The translations under genes were made by a program, and so were the position numbers. A model generated the notes under the pieces. That model was given only the letters and a program-made list of their open reading frames with translations, was not told the DNA's origin and searched no databases. 64,000 nucleotides of DNA, from assembly GCA_903813345.2 (NCBI GenBank), contig CAIIXF020000002.1, positions 28,033,223 through 28,097,222 on the forward strand, given 5' to 3'. The stretch's first letter is position 1. The number at the start of each line of letters is the position of its first letter. This DNA is from Owenia fusiformis (Eukaryota; Annelida; Polychaeta; Sabellida; Oweniidae). Shown here piece after piece: positions 40,801 to 48,000 of the stretch.

Positions 40801-41765
40801 TCGATAAAAGACAATATTTGGATGGTTCATTTGGGCCAGTACTGCCACCTGGTGTATAAAGAAAAAACATATGTTAAAATCTGTTTAAGTATGTACATGT
40901 TGAGTGGGATGCACCAATTAATAAAACAGGCATATTAAATCGTATCTTTAGAAATTGTGTATATACAAAGCAGTCAATTTCCAGGACAGAAAATACTGCT
41001 TTTAACAGGACTCCTTTTGCTTACTAAAGTTTCTGTTTGAATTCTTCCAATTAGATGTTCATCAACAACAAACAATTATAAACAAAACTTACCTCTTTCC
41101 TGGAATCTTCTCTTTCCTTTCTGCCCATCTGTAAAAATATCATGATTACAACCATGTACTGTTGACTGACACGAATATATGTATATAAATTTAATATGTA
41201 TTTAAATTACAGTACTTGGTAAGTATCTATCAGTGTTTTAATCAAAATGAAGGCAAACTTTTGGCATCTTCTCAATCATTACTACATGTATTGAAAGAAA
41301 GACTGATTACGTCAATATCGGAGGTGATCCTAAATATGTCAACAACTTAAAATATTGCTAGTAATATTATCTTTCTTTTTTCATCTCAGATCAGGCTTTT
41401 ATAGTTTTCATAAAGGGGGTTCACTTTTCATAAAATTTCAGTGGGTTCAGATCTAACAACTTTGGCCCAAAATCACTTAAAAAGTGCTCAGAATCATGAT
41501 TCATGACACACTGCATGATTTTGAAGGACGTTTTGGCCAGGGGGGAGGGGGGCACTTGCACCACCTGACCCCCCCCCCCCCCTGGCTACAGGCCTGATAG
41601 ACAGAGACTAAATAGCCTAGAATTCCTTAGTGCACACTTTATATTCACCTTTGATATGTTGATCTCTTTGATGACGAACTGCTTGCCATTTTCTTTATGT
41701 CGAACTAGCAAGGCTTTGCCAAAGGAGCCCTCTCCAATCTTCTTTATCCTTTGATACTTGTCCAT
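8747..41765 (-). CDS. NEK1: NIMA-related serine/threonine kinase 1 (37 coding exons)
   Basis: Complete gene. Exons (in order): 41649-41765, 41093-41128, 40788-40848, 40243-40340, 39007-39090, 38486-38553, 38234-38320, 37883-37937, 37358-37482, 36762-36937, 36274-36500, 35830-35877, 34945-34986, 34666-34734, 33804-33863, 33417-33546, 31955-32130, 31613-31714, 31115-31252, 30798-30904, 26832-26960, 26183-26335, 24218-24405, 23774-23926, 23313-23423, 22826-22951, 21923-22081, 21130-21459, 19667-19802, 19240-19309, 13207-13314, 12552-12706, 12057-12139, 11638-11772, 11125-11255, 9103-9235, 8747-8757. Phases agree throughout and the sum is 4317 nt (1438 residues; human about 1260-1290). All introns are GT-AG. 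The N-terminal kinase and the C-terminal [24 protein letters not shown] and LVMADGAY blocks are NEK1-specific. NEK1 acts at the centrosome and cilium base and in DNA-damage signalling (family knowledge). Exons 27 and 28 have the least certain edges. Confidence 0.93.
9467..10934 (+). mobile_element. Family A Helentron-like element, copy A1
   Basis: It begins ACAAGACACACAGTG, has the subterminal repeat TATCGCACTTTGAA near 9489, and ends with a hairpin (GCACTTTTTCAAAGTGC at 10909-10925) followed by GATAAAAAT. The interior is two diverged halves of roughly 660 bp that share AAAATGGCCGCC and TTTTGATGACAAGA phrases. A CCCGCACGCCCG tract and GACGACGACAATAT precede the hairpin. It lies in the NEK1 intron between exons 35 and 36. 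No protein is encoded. Confidence 0.85.
11444..11548 (+). mobile_element. Family B Helentron-like short element (copy B2)
   Basis: It starts ACAAGGCATTAACATAACAA with ATGTCACCACC inside, and ends with CTGAGACCATATCAATATGTCAC. It is decayed at the hairpin end. It lies in the NEK1 intron between exons 34 and 35. Confidence 0.6.
13681..14715. repeat. 63-bp minisatellite interrupted by an inserted element
   Basis: A 63-bp unit (AATCAATTCAAATCATTCAC...) occurs at 13681, 13744 and 13807, then resumes at 14644-14715 after a 0.8-kb insertion. The 73-codon open frame across the first copies follows from the unit length being a multiple of three; I do not call it a gene. Confidence 0.85.
13858..14643 (+). 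mobile_element. Family D Helentron-like element inserted in a minisatellite
   Basis: The subterminal repeat AATCCCAACGAACAAA (13887-13902) is inverted in the terminal hairpin ATCCCTACCGAAC-TTT-GTTCGTTGGGAT (14616-14643). The interior has repeats carrying GGCGGCCAT and TTTGAGTATAATA (near 13990, 14130 and 14440) and a GGACGGACTGACTGA tract before the hairpin. The surrounding 63-bp minisatellite shows the empty site: the flanks rejoin as TTGTACAATTAAACC with no target duplication. Confidence 0.8.
14800..15105. repeat. Nested foldback (cruciform-forming) sequence
   Basis: Perfect 29-bp arms at 14800-14828 and 14883-14911 enclose 54 bases that pair further (TTCTCCCA...TGGGAGG). Outside them, TGTATTACATGCCT (about 14915) and AGGTATGTAATAC (about 15091) form a second pair. 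GCGGGCTATATC and GATATAGCTCGC (about 15007 and 15042) form a third. TGACGT/ACGTCA (CRE-like) occurs in each arm and at about 14955-14967. Confidence 0.75.
15108..16435 (+). mobile_element. 5'-truncated non-LTR retrotransposon, reverse transcriptase C-terminus
   Basis: The open frame to 16199 (284 residues from the first ATG at 15345) reads like the C-terminal third of a LINE polyprotein: [38 protein letters not shown], and a C-x2-C-x7-H-x4-C motif in [18 protein letters not shown]. The catalytic part of the reverse transcriptase is missing, so it is dead as an element. The 3' end has AATAAAAGATATATA. A roughly 40-bp sequence (TTGACTCTCTGATGTCA ... GACATATTAGTCA) is present at both ends in inverted orientation (about 15112 and 16385-16425), which is odd for a LINE. 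It lies in the large NEK1 intron. Confidence 0.75.
16651..18561 (+). CDS. Intronless TRIM-NHL-type RING E3 ligase nested in a NEK1 intron
   Basis: A single exon encodes 636 residues. The RING has the C3HC4 pattern (C15, C18, C30, H32, C35, C38, C55, C58). B-box-like zinc fingers follow at about 96-140 and 162-195 ([15 protein letters not shown]...CQLCYTLDH). A helical, coiled-coil-like stretch runs about 200-310. The C-terminal half is a beta-propeller-like region with NHL-type repeats, clearest in [24 protein letters not shown] and [18 protein letters not shown]. This is the TRIM2/3/56/71-like layout. Such proteins are ubiquitin ligases, and intronless copies are greatly expanded in some invertebrates (family knowledge); the substrate cannot be predicted. 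The ATG has a good context (GAGCAATGG). It lies on the strand opposite NEK1, inside the intron between NEK1 exons 30 and 31. No disabling mutation is seen. Confidence 0.93.
   Translation: MATASGDRYKEALTCGLCLETLSDSRTLPCLHQYCFKCLHDLVEKSGLTGGSFNCPECRHVCNVPQQGVGEFKVSPTISFLLDAYKDINQTEEPECNKCLESDEKHIPAKVQCLDCNKKLCGSCRKLHDYFMQGHKMFDITGNSEHDLQTAFQSIKERTVYCQKHPTKPLEIYCKVDNAVLCQLCYTLDHNSHAAEDIKQTAAKNMKPIGALITQGKGLIDIYEQAIQDTQAYISQLEQDVDTVTGNINNNINMLIQVLREKYKSHTEQVMKEKETNVKQVVSHLGQLELQKTIIEDQVKKLCTIVEHGHPVEIGGLKEHITTKTEQWSQQPKVDFNGKLTIGFTDGFIKDERVDFGKVTVKQRTFTDDAGVVKFTLLPEPNVQKQRLQSEMINDLTVTLAGDYVVTSIHRRNTSKIYDAKYKLKKDLGEIHQIQNVTIMKDGNIAFTDKSNTIRVFNSSGYHERDIVCTNVKRMSGITKSSTGNLVMCDAQTKIAHHVDPTSGASKSTIKPVMIQGPYYIACNGNDTVFVSDSGGQCIKGIDKNGEKVFSYGERGDDDGQFCSPRGICTDEANHIFVADNNNHRVHMLSEDGKFIQYVLTKKDGLLFPHAVAINNEGQLLVGDDFGNIFTVKYRV
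18615..18686 (+). pseudogene. Orphan 3' tail of a second TRIM-NHL copy
   Basis: About 50 nt after the intact TRIM stop, 72 nt encode [20 protein letters not shown] and then YME and a stop. This corresponds to the last residues of the intact gene ([20 protein letters not shown]). Both are followed by GGTAAATAA. No other part of a second gene is present, so this is a relic of a tandem duplication or unequal crossover. Confidence 0.75.
20339..20512. mobile_element. pogo-like MITE
   Basis: It starts CAGTAAAACCTGTCTAATCC and ends CAGGTTTCACTG, flanked by TA on both sides. CAGTRAAACCTG terminal repeats with a TA duplication are typical of pogo/Tigger elements. It is 174 bp and non-coding. Confidence 0.7.
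21130..21459 (-). CDS. NEK1: NEK1 exon 28: SP/K-E-P repeat segment
   Basis: A 330-nt exon encodes about 110 residues dominated by short repeats of the type (K)SP-x-K-E-P, including two adjacent near-identical KKSPEKLSP units and six or more looser copies. Each SP is a potential proline-directed kinase site, and the segment is predicted to be disordered. The donor used here (GAAG|GTGTGA) keeps phase 1 with exon 29. The frame stays open beyond it, so a longer exon is possible. I know of no such repeat block in vertebrate NEK1; it may be lineage-specific. Confidence 0.65.
21130..26960 (-). CDS. NEK1: NEK1 exons 21-28: low-complexity central region
   Basis: These exons encode Pro/Ala/Lys-rich sequence with islands that recall vertebrate NEK1: [18 protein letters not shown] (compare SSKREILRRLNEN), [10 protein letters not shown] (RKKWEAGG) and [18 protein letters not shown] (LGPNGSPRRAWG). 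Exons 25-28 are all flanked by phase-1 introns and are multiples of three (111, 126, 159 and 330 nt), so they could be skipped without frame loss. Exon 27 begins inside a minisatellite. Its acceptor could be GAAG (exon end 22081) or the better CAG|G (exon end 22063), which differ by 18 nt. Confidence 0.8.
22053..22554. repeat. 53-bp minisatellite overlapping the NEK1 exon 27 splice acceptor
   Basis: About 9.5 copies of a 53-bp unit (ATATCAGACCCTGACATGCT...) run from inside NEK1 exon 27 into the intron. Copies differ by a few bases. In NEK1 sense each unit repeats the intron end TTGAAG, the first 28 bases of exon 27 and a following TAA. Confidence 0.92.
23063..23230. repeat. Dispersed 'GTAGCCAGG' repeat, copy
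   Basis: CCCGTAGCTAGGGTGGGGGTGT, then CCCCTCCCCTGGCCAAAAA and TTTCAAAATCATGCAG. The same phrases occur at 41400-41605 (inverted), 46588-46775 and 53175-53320, with a diverged copy at 27188-27465. It is non-coding, and G/C homopolymers mark the centre. Confidence 0.7.
24420..25895 (+). mobile_element. Family A Helentron-like element, copy A2
   Basis: Close to copy A1 from ACAAGACACAC to GCGATAAAAAT, including the two-part interior. The terminal hairpin region carries a small extra duplication (GCACTTTTTCA twice). It lies in the NEK1 intron between exons 22 and 23, in the same orientation as A1. Confidence 0.85.
27188..27465. repeat. Diverged copy of the 'GTAGCCAGG' repeat
   Basis: It opens GGCGTAGCCAGGGGGAAGGG and carries C-rich runs. 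It is much diverged from the other copies and non-coding, in the intron between NEK1 exons 20 and 21. Confidence 0.45.
27577..30575. repeat. Tandem array, unit about 136-150 bp, split by a LINE
   Basis: Units contain GAGAACATGTAGATGATTTTG, GTCAATTTGAAGCAAG and repeated TGACCTTTT/AAAGGTCA phrases. They recur near 27632, 27763, 27908, 28044, 28195 and 28318, and after the LINE near 29880, 30031, 30164, 30298, 30438 and 30563. Related sequence makes up part of the family A core. Confidence 0.9.
28381..29791 (+). mobile_element. 5'-truncated jockey/CR1-like LINE
   Basis: Inserted in the tandem array. The frame to the stop at 29539 (about 385 element residues) is the part of a LINE polyprotein downstream of the catalytic site: [60 protein letters not shown], and a C-x-C-x6-H-x4-C finger in [16 protein letters not shown]. 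The 3'UTR ends with AATAAATATGAAAGATGTT and a poly(A) run. The array phrase AAAAAAGACCTT reappears after the poly(A) as AAAAACCTT, consistent with a target-site duplication. The absence of stops suggests a fairly young insertion. Confidence 0.85.
30798..36937 (-). CDS. NEK1: NEK1 exons 10-20: basic, coiled-coil region
   Basis: Exon 10 ends the kinase lobe ([23 protein letters not shown]). Exons 11-20 encode charged, lysine/arginine-rich helices such as [69 protein letters not shown] and [20 protein letters not shown]. These match the coiled-coil segment of NEK1, used for dimerisation and targeting in the family. Exons 12 (48 nt) and 13 (42 nt) are small and begin alike. A candidate 9-nt microexon lies between exons 16 and 17. 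Confidence 0.9.
30983..31098 (+). mobile_element. Family B Helentron-like short element (copy B3)
   Basis: ACAAGACATTAACATGACAA, ATGTCACCACC, and the end TGGAGACTTTAACAACGATA followed by TGTCACCAC. It lies between NEK1 exons 19 and 20, 0.3 kb from the large B4 copy. Confidence 0.7.
32363..32371 (-). other. NEK1: Candidate 9-nt NEK1 microexon
   Basis: On the minus strand TTTGCTGCAG|ATGCAGAGA|GTAAGC gives a strong acceptor and a strong donor around nine bases. Exons 16 and 17 are joined at phase 1, and the nine bases keep that phase, replacing one alanine codon by Asp-Ala-Glu-Thr. The gene model works with or without it, so it would be an optional insertion. Both splice signals are seen; use is inferred. 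Confidence 0.35.
37358..41765 (-). CDS. NEK1: NEK1 exons 1-9: protein kinase domain
   Basis: These exons encode roughly residues 1-243. Visible kinase landmarks are the glycine loop GEGSFG (11-16), the VIK lysine (K33), HRD at 126-128 in [13 protein letters not shown] at 146-148, the activation segment [12 protein letters not shown], and [12 protein letters not shown]. All catalytic residues are present, so an active kinase is expected. The start [15 protein letters not shown] aligns with the family start MEKY. A TTG eight codons upstream is in frame but is not a likely start. The 36-nt exon 2 encodes [12 protein letters not shown], matching the short helix-C exon of vertebrate NEK1. Confidence 0.95.
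41400..41605. repeat. Dispersed 'GTAGCCAGG' repeat, inverted copy
   Basis: It reads GGGGGTTCACTTTTCATAAA ... TGCATGATTTTGAAGGACG ... CCCCCCCTGGCTACAGGCC, the reverse of the copies at 23063 and 46588. It ends about 40 bp from NEK1 exon 1. The poly-C run is 14 bases long. Confidence 0.7.
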
Positions 41766-42140
41766 ATTGTTCAAGAGTTGAGATTTCAAAGCAAGCTATC
41801 AACCTAAAAAGAAAGTCAATTTATTTCAACATTTTACATGGTCTAATATAAAGTAATTTTCAAACACCAACCTAAACTGCACCAAAGATGTTAATTAAGT
41901 TTTTGACCCCAATGTTCACTAGGAAGTCTTTATAATAACATCCCCAATGGCAAGAACTATCTAACAGAACTTATAAATAATGGAGACTAAATAGGGGAAA
42001 TGTGTAGAACTTCAATGTATGGGGTTACTTCATCATGGGGTTGTTTTGGCCATGAATGATAATTCAAATTTTTGGGGTCCGTCATCTTGGATTAAGATCT
42101 CAATTTATTTCTTAAATTTTAAATAAATAAACATAGATAC

Positions 42141-42924
42141 TAGGGATCCCATGATTGCTCGATGCACCGATATAATCGCTTGAAATCACCTCCGATTCGA
42201 TTAATCGATATGGATCCTCTATTTTCGATATAATCGATAATCGTTTTTCAGATCTACTTACCTCTATTAAACCAAAATTGACACAGCAAAACTCCGGGAA
42301 AAATTAAAAATTAAAAATATTTTGAAGAGCTAACATGACGCGCCACATATTTTCGTGATTCAAACCAAACGTGAACTTTTTAGCAATAAACAGATTTTCA
42401 ATAATTTTGGGAACATTTGTGATTTTAGATGCCCTGTGTGCATTTCCACACCAAACATTTTACCATTAATTATCTTAATACATAATAAATGCGATAGGGC
42501 CCTAGACGTATCTTTATTTTAATGTTTTAAGATGTTAGAGTAGCTTTCCAATTTGAGTTATATTTAGCGAACGACAATCAACCATGACGGTCGAATATTT
42601 AATGAATAGCGAAACCTCGGCGAGATTTAAATCCCGTAAATTTGCTGATATTCGTAATATGGAGAACACCATTGCAATAAACACAACCCAAAAGGTAAGT
42701 CTTAGATGTGGAGGTCTTTTAAAAACCCAACATTCAATAACAACACAACTTTCTATGCTCAGAAGGGTAACTTTGAAAATTTTTTAGCGGGGGACTCGAA
42801 CCCCCCCCCCCCATGTATACACAGACATTAACATGAATATGTGTATCGTATCGTTTGTATCGAATCGTTTTCATAATATCGAGATACGTATCGAATAGAA
42901 AAAAAATGTATCGTGGGATCCCTA
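42141..42924. mobile_element. hAT-type non-autonomous element with 8-bp target duplication
   Basis: The ends TAGGGATCCCA and TGGGATCCCTA are inverted repeats, flanked on both sides by ATAGATAC (42133-42140 and 42925-42932). An 8-bp duplication plus such ends defines hAT elements. ATCGAT-rich subterminal sequence is present at each end. A 67-codon frame at 42584 ends in a possible splice donor and is not recognisable as transposase. It lies upstream of NEK1 exon 1, in the probable 5'UTR intron. Confidence 0.88.
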
Positions 42925-43661
42925 ATAGATACGTGAATTGAAAATATAAGGCAAAGTCGAAATAGCACGATGGTCAAAATAGCCAAATGACGAAGTAACC
43001 CCATTATATGGCGAAGTTTGATGTGTTTACTCATGGGCGTTCAACAAGATGAAAGCCCATGGTTTACTCTAACCAAATCCATATGATAAAGCTTATCGCA
43101 TCCTACGACCCATTTAGATTGTGGTCGTACGCGCGAATAATTGGTCAGTCAATGTTTTTACAAAGTTGGAGAAAATACAACATATTGCACACCTAAATGA
43201 CCTACCTCGATACATTCCTTAGTATTTTAGAATTCTTTTTATGTTGTAAGATCGCCAATTGTATGGGTTTATCGGCAGAACGAAGAGATTTTAGTTTTTA
43301 CATCGGAAATATATCAGCAATTTTCAAAATGTCGGAAGGGGAATTCCCCAGGGATTTCCCTTATGACTGGTGCATGCCGGGAACTGAATGGAGGAATTTG
43401 ACGGTTGAAATAAGTTAAATATTACACGCAAATATTGCTATCAAAAACGAATTATTCGCGCGTTATTCATCGCGAAGGATGCGATAAGATAAAGCATGCA
43501 AAACATCTAACCAAACCATGGACCAAACCCAACATCCATGGGGAGTAAGTCACCCCCCCCCCCCTCAATACGGAACAAAGCAATTTTCCATAGCGTAACA
43601 AAGGTAGGTGACTTCTCTCTGTGCCAACATCATGCAAACATGACTTCTGAGGAAATGGATT

Positions 43662-44230
43662 CAGGTTACTCACGTCGAGAGCTACCATGTTAGATTTTAA
43701 AAGTATAGCTCTCCATCGTGAGGATCTCCCAGCTGAAGAATTGTGACATCTAAATTTGATCAGCGCCAGTCAGCAGCTTGCTGTTTGTCTCAAACTGTAG
43801 CCTACATATGGGCTCATATGTGTCTACTTTCCCCGTGCATGTAGGATGTGCTTCTATGGCGATCAGGAGTTCTAATCGTTTTTTGTTCGATACCCATTTC
43901 CAATATGGCGGTTAAACGGAAATACTATAGACGCATGCGCAACTTGGGAAACGTCAAGCCGCCATATTGAATATACCTGGCCAAAACTTTTGACACGACC
44001 AATAAAATGAAGTCCTGATCGATACATAGGGCAGTGAGACGTTCTATAGTTGAGCTGAATGAAAGATGGCGATGTAGGATACATTTTCAGGTATATAATG
44101 TGCAACATGAATCAGCTGAATTCCCTGAAATTTTCTTTGAAGTCAGGATTCTTAAGCTGTTGATTCTAGCGATAGAGAGCTATACTTTCAAAATCTAAGT
44201 AGCTCTCGACGGGAGTAAGATTCAGGGAGA
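43662..44230. promoter_or_regulatory. Putative divergent NEK1/FUCA promoter with diverged inverted repeat
   Basis: NEK1 (-) and the fucosidase gene (+) diverge here. Exact inverted YY1-type motifs CAATATGGCGG (43901-43911) and CCGCCATATTG (43959-43969) flank a GCATGCGC palindrome (about 43933) like half of an NRF1 site. On the minus strand GCTCTCGAC|GTGAGT at 43674 is a good donor for a non-coding NEK1 first exon, which would carry a short upstream ORF (ATG at 43688). About 70-105 bp around 43662-43772 is repeated, inverted and diverged, at about 44125-44230. Motifs are seen; promoter activity is inferred. Confidence 0.45.
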
Positions 44231-45060
44231 GGAAGAGTTTGGAAATTTCAGTCTTGTTTATTTTTTAAATTTTATCTGAACTCCACATTCAACTCAAAAC
44301 CTTGACTTAGTCCATGTTGTTAATTTGTTTAACGTATTATTTACAGTTTTATTTTGTAAAAAAAATTCAAGTGTTGTTGAATTTCAACTGCTGCTGACTA
44401 AAGCTTGAATGGCAACGGAAATGAAAGCAAAATATCTTATTATGCAATCAATGTGAAGTCTCAATTATTATAAAAACATCAAACCTATATATTCATGCTA
44501 TGCCCTGTACTGTAGTGATGGTTGAATACTGTTCTATTCCTATCAAATCAATCGATTAATCTTGGAAATTTTTCAAAATTTTCTCCGCCATTTTAAGTTG
44601 TATCTAAATGAGCAATCTCGGAGAGTAGATCTAACGAAATTACTGTTTGGAAAATAATAAAAAGGTATTTAATTGAAACCATGATTACATGATTAAATTC
44701 TACTTATGTTTTAAGTTTTGCTGTATTGTTCAGATATAATAATATAGATAGTAACTGGTAAATGCCCTGATATTTTTTATTCTCGGGAATTTCATGCAAT
44801 ATGTTTTCGTTTAGTGACTCAGCTGCTTTACTATGTAATGTAACACTGATTTTGAATTAATCTTGATTAAATGCTAAAGAAAGTAGTCAGGTAATCAAAA
44901 AGTAAGCAATAGAATTAGTGTTGGGAACATATAACTTGATAGAAAACAGTTTAAGATATCAATCGTTGTACTAAATTGCCAACTAAAAATAAGAATGCTA
45001 TTTATTCTAGTTCGTGCTTAATAACATATAAAGAATAAATTTCGAATAAATCAAAACAAA

Positions 45061-48000
45061 ATGCTTCTTGCAAACCGTCTGACATTTAAGCAAACGTTGA
45101 TGTTGTTTGCAGGATTCCAGGGGATTTTTATCATCGTCTATGTTTCATCAAGCAATATAGACAATAACTGTCCTGAAAATAGCAATAATGAACACAAGAG
45201 AAGCATCCATGGCGCATTCAAAATGGAGCAAACAATTCCAGATGAACTAAAACTTTCCAGGTCATCTAAACTTGATATTCAATCATACAAAGGCAAATAT
45301 GATGCAACATGGGCCTCTTTAGACACAAGGCCAATACCAGAATGGTACGAAGATGCTAAATTGGGTATCTTCATTCATTGGGGTGTCTATTCTGTCCCAA
45401 GTTTTGTTGACGTTGGAACAAAAGGTACTGTAATATACAGTACAAATCTTGTTTGGTTGGCTAGCTAATTACGTGCCACATGTAATATAGCATATTGCAT
45501 GTGGTAAGTAATTTCTTTGGATATAAAGTAAACCTGATGTTCAGTGTACATATTTGGTTTAGATGTTGATTGGGACAAGAGCAATTACCTTGGATAAAGG
45601 TATATTAAGTGATGTTAATTTACATATTGTCAACTGTACCTACATGTACAGAAGGGGTGTACCCAGCTTTCAGTATTTCAGGCGATAGTGGCATAAGTGA
45701 GCCAAAAAAGAATAAGATTTATTTTAAACTTTACAAAATTGATGCAACTTCCTTCACGATTTAGCTAGAAGAGCAATTAAACAACGCCCCCCCCTTAACA
45801 TGATATGAAAATAATACATAAAAAGATCTGGATTATACAGGACTATCCTTCTTCCAGAATTATAGATATATAGATATATATATATATAGAAGCTTCAAAT
45901 AAAAAACATTTTAGCTCTTTTTCTCTTCTGTCTAATGATTATACATGTACATGTATTACTACAGGTATTAGTTATGTACAGTGTATCAATTAATATTCTT
46001 TGTGAAAGATACATAGGTACAAAGAAGTGTTGTATTTCCCTCATCAGAACAAAATATTTGGACAATATTCTTTCAATGATCAATACACATATTTAAGAAT
46101 AAAGGCTAATAAACAATTTTTGTTGCAAATATTCAGGATTGGCAGAATGGTTTTGGTACAACATGAAATCTGGAATAGAGGGTGAAACTCAGAGTGATGC
46201 AACACGCAGTGTGCAGAAATTCATGAAAGAAAACTACCCTCCTGGAACTGAATACACTGACTTTGCTCCTAAATTTACTGCAGAGTTTTACAATGCAACT
46301 TGGTGGGCTGATGTCTTTAAAGGCTCAGGTGCAAAGTAAGTAAACACATCCTTATGGTCATATGTTTTATCTGTAACAACCCTGGATAGCAAGTTGCTAA
46401 AACAGCCCAGCTGTAGTTGATTAAGCCTTTATAGCTCAAGTGGTAGAGCATCAGGCTGGATCTAAAGGTCCTGGGTTAGATTCCCACACAGGGCGTTGAA
46501 CTTAGCACACTTTCTTTGATCTTTGTTTCTGGCTGTACCATGAAATGTAAACATGAAGTTTACTATTCAGTTCAGGTAAAACTCCTCAGGCCTGTAGCCA
46601 GGGGGGTTTGATGGGTTCGAGCGACCCCCCCCCCCTTGGCCAAAAAATCTTTCAAAATCATGCAGTTTTTCACCATTCTGAGCACTTTTAAGTGATTTTG
46701 GCCAAATTGTCACAAGTGAACCCCCCTGGAATTTTTCAAAAAGTGAATCCCCCTTGGCAAATTCTGGCTACTGGACTGCTCCTTTGCTCCTTTACACTTA
46801 CAGGTTCTTTGTATAAAACCATGACAAAAAGCAATACATTAAAACTATCATATTGTCATTTGCAAGTGCTTCACTAGAATTTCTCACAACAAGCTAAATA
46901 AATGAAAAAAACAGGCAAAATTAATGTGAAATCATAAATTGAATATGGAAAAATTGAAAAGTCCCTAAAAACATCAGGAGATTTTGTGAAAATAACTGGT
47001 GAAAATCGTCTGTTGCTTATGAAACCCCTGAGGTGGATGTCTAATCTTCTCCTATATGTTCTCCTATTTTCAGGTATGTTGTTTTGACAAGTAAGCATCA
47101 CGATGGATTTACGTTGTGGCCATCTAGAAAGTCTTGGAACTGGAATGCATTAGACAATGGCCCTCATAGAGATGTCCTCGGTAGGTACTTTGTAGCTATT
47201 CTTGTAGGGTGAATCAGACAATTTACCTTTAAAGACATTATAATATTAATGATGTAGTTCAGTTTAAATTTGGAAATAAAACAAATTAGAATTGTTGTGA
47301 AAACACAGAATTATATCCTTATCACAGGGTAGTCTGTGTTAGTGTTGTTGCGATGTGCCATAATCGTACATCGATGCATCGGCAATTTTCAGTAGTAAAC
47401 ATCGATGCACATCGCGATGTACATCGAGAAAAAGTCTGAGAAAAGTGGACTGAAATACCGAACGCTAATGCACTAAAATACCGAACATCCGGTACATCCG
47501 GGACCTTCTAGTAACGGTGAAATGAAAGTAAAGTAATTTTTTTAGATTAATGGTTCATTTCGACTAGCTAAAACAGTTTTAAAGCCAAAGAATATCAGAA
47601 AACATTGGAAAATGAAATAAGACATGAGAAAGGTAAGCGATTTGCGTCAAAATAAGATAAGAAAGGGTGATTTTTAGCAATTTTTTTTTAAAACATCAAT
47701 GTTTTGTTTCAGACATCGATGCATCGCCAGAATCAGCTTTGGCGATGTATATCGCGATGTATCGATTAATCGCGACAACACTAGTCTGTGTACCCCCCCC
47801 CCATGTACTTCACCTTCCCTTGTGTTGTGTTGGGAAGGTAAAATACACGGGGTATACAGTCTGGAGGCGAGACTACTATACTCATAGGCTCTTGAACTAT
47901 ACCATCTTTAAATTAAATTTATATTTTCTCCTTCAAGTGAAATGCTCTTAAATATATGTACTTACTCAGAATTTAAGTACTGACTTAAGAATGTATTTGT

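Noticed and set aside
41766-41789. Upstream in-frame TTG start for NEK1 adding eight residues
   Set aside because: Animal nuclear genes start with [18 protein letters not shown] aligns with the family start.
42584-42787. 67-codon frame within the 42.1-kb hAT element as a transposase exon
   Set aside because: It ends in a possible donor, but no transposase motif is recognisable and no continuation was found inside the 784-bp element.
46425-46500. tRNA gene
   Set aside because: A and B boxes are present, but the acceptor stem and anticodon arm do not fold well and the flanking sequence is shared with 59060; better explained as a SINE.
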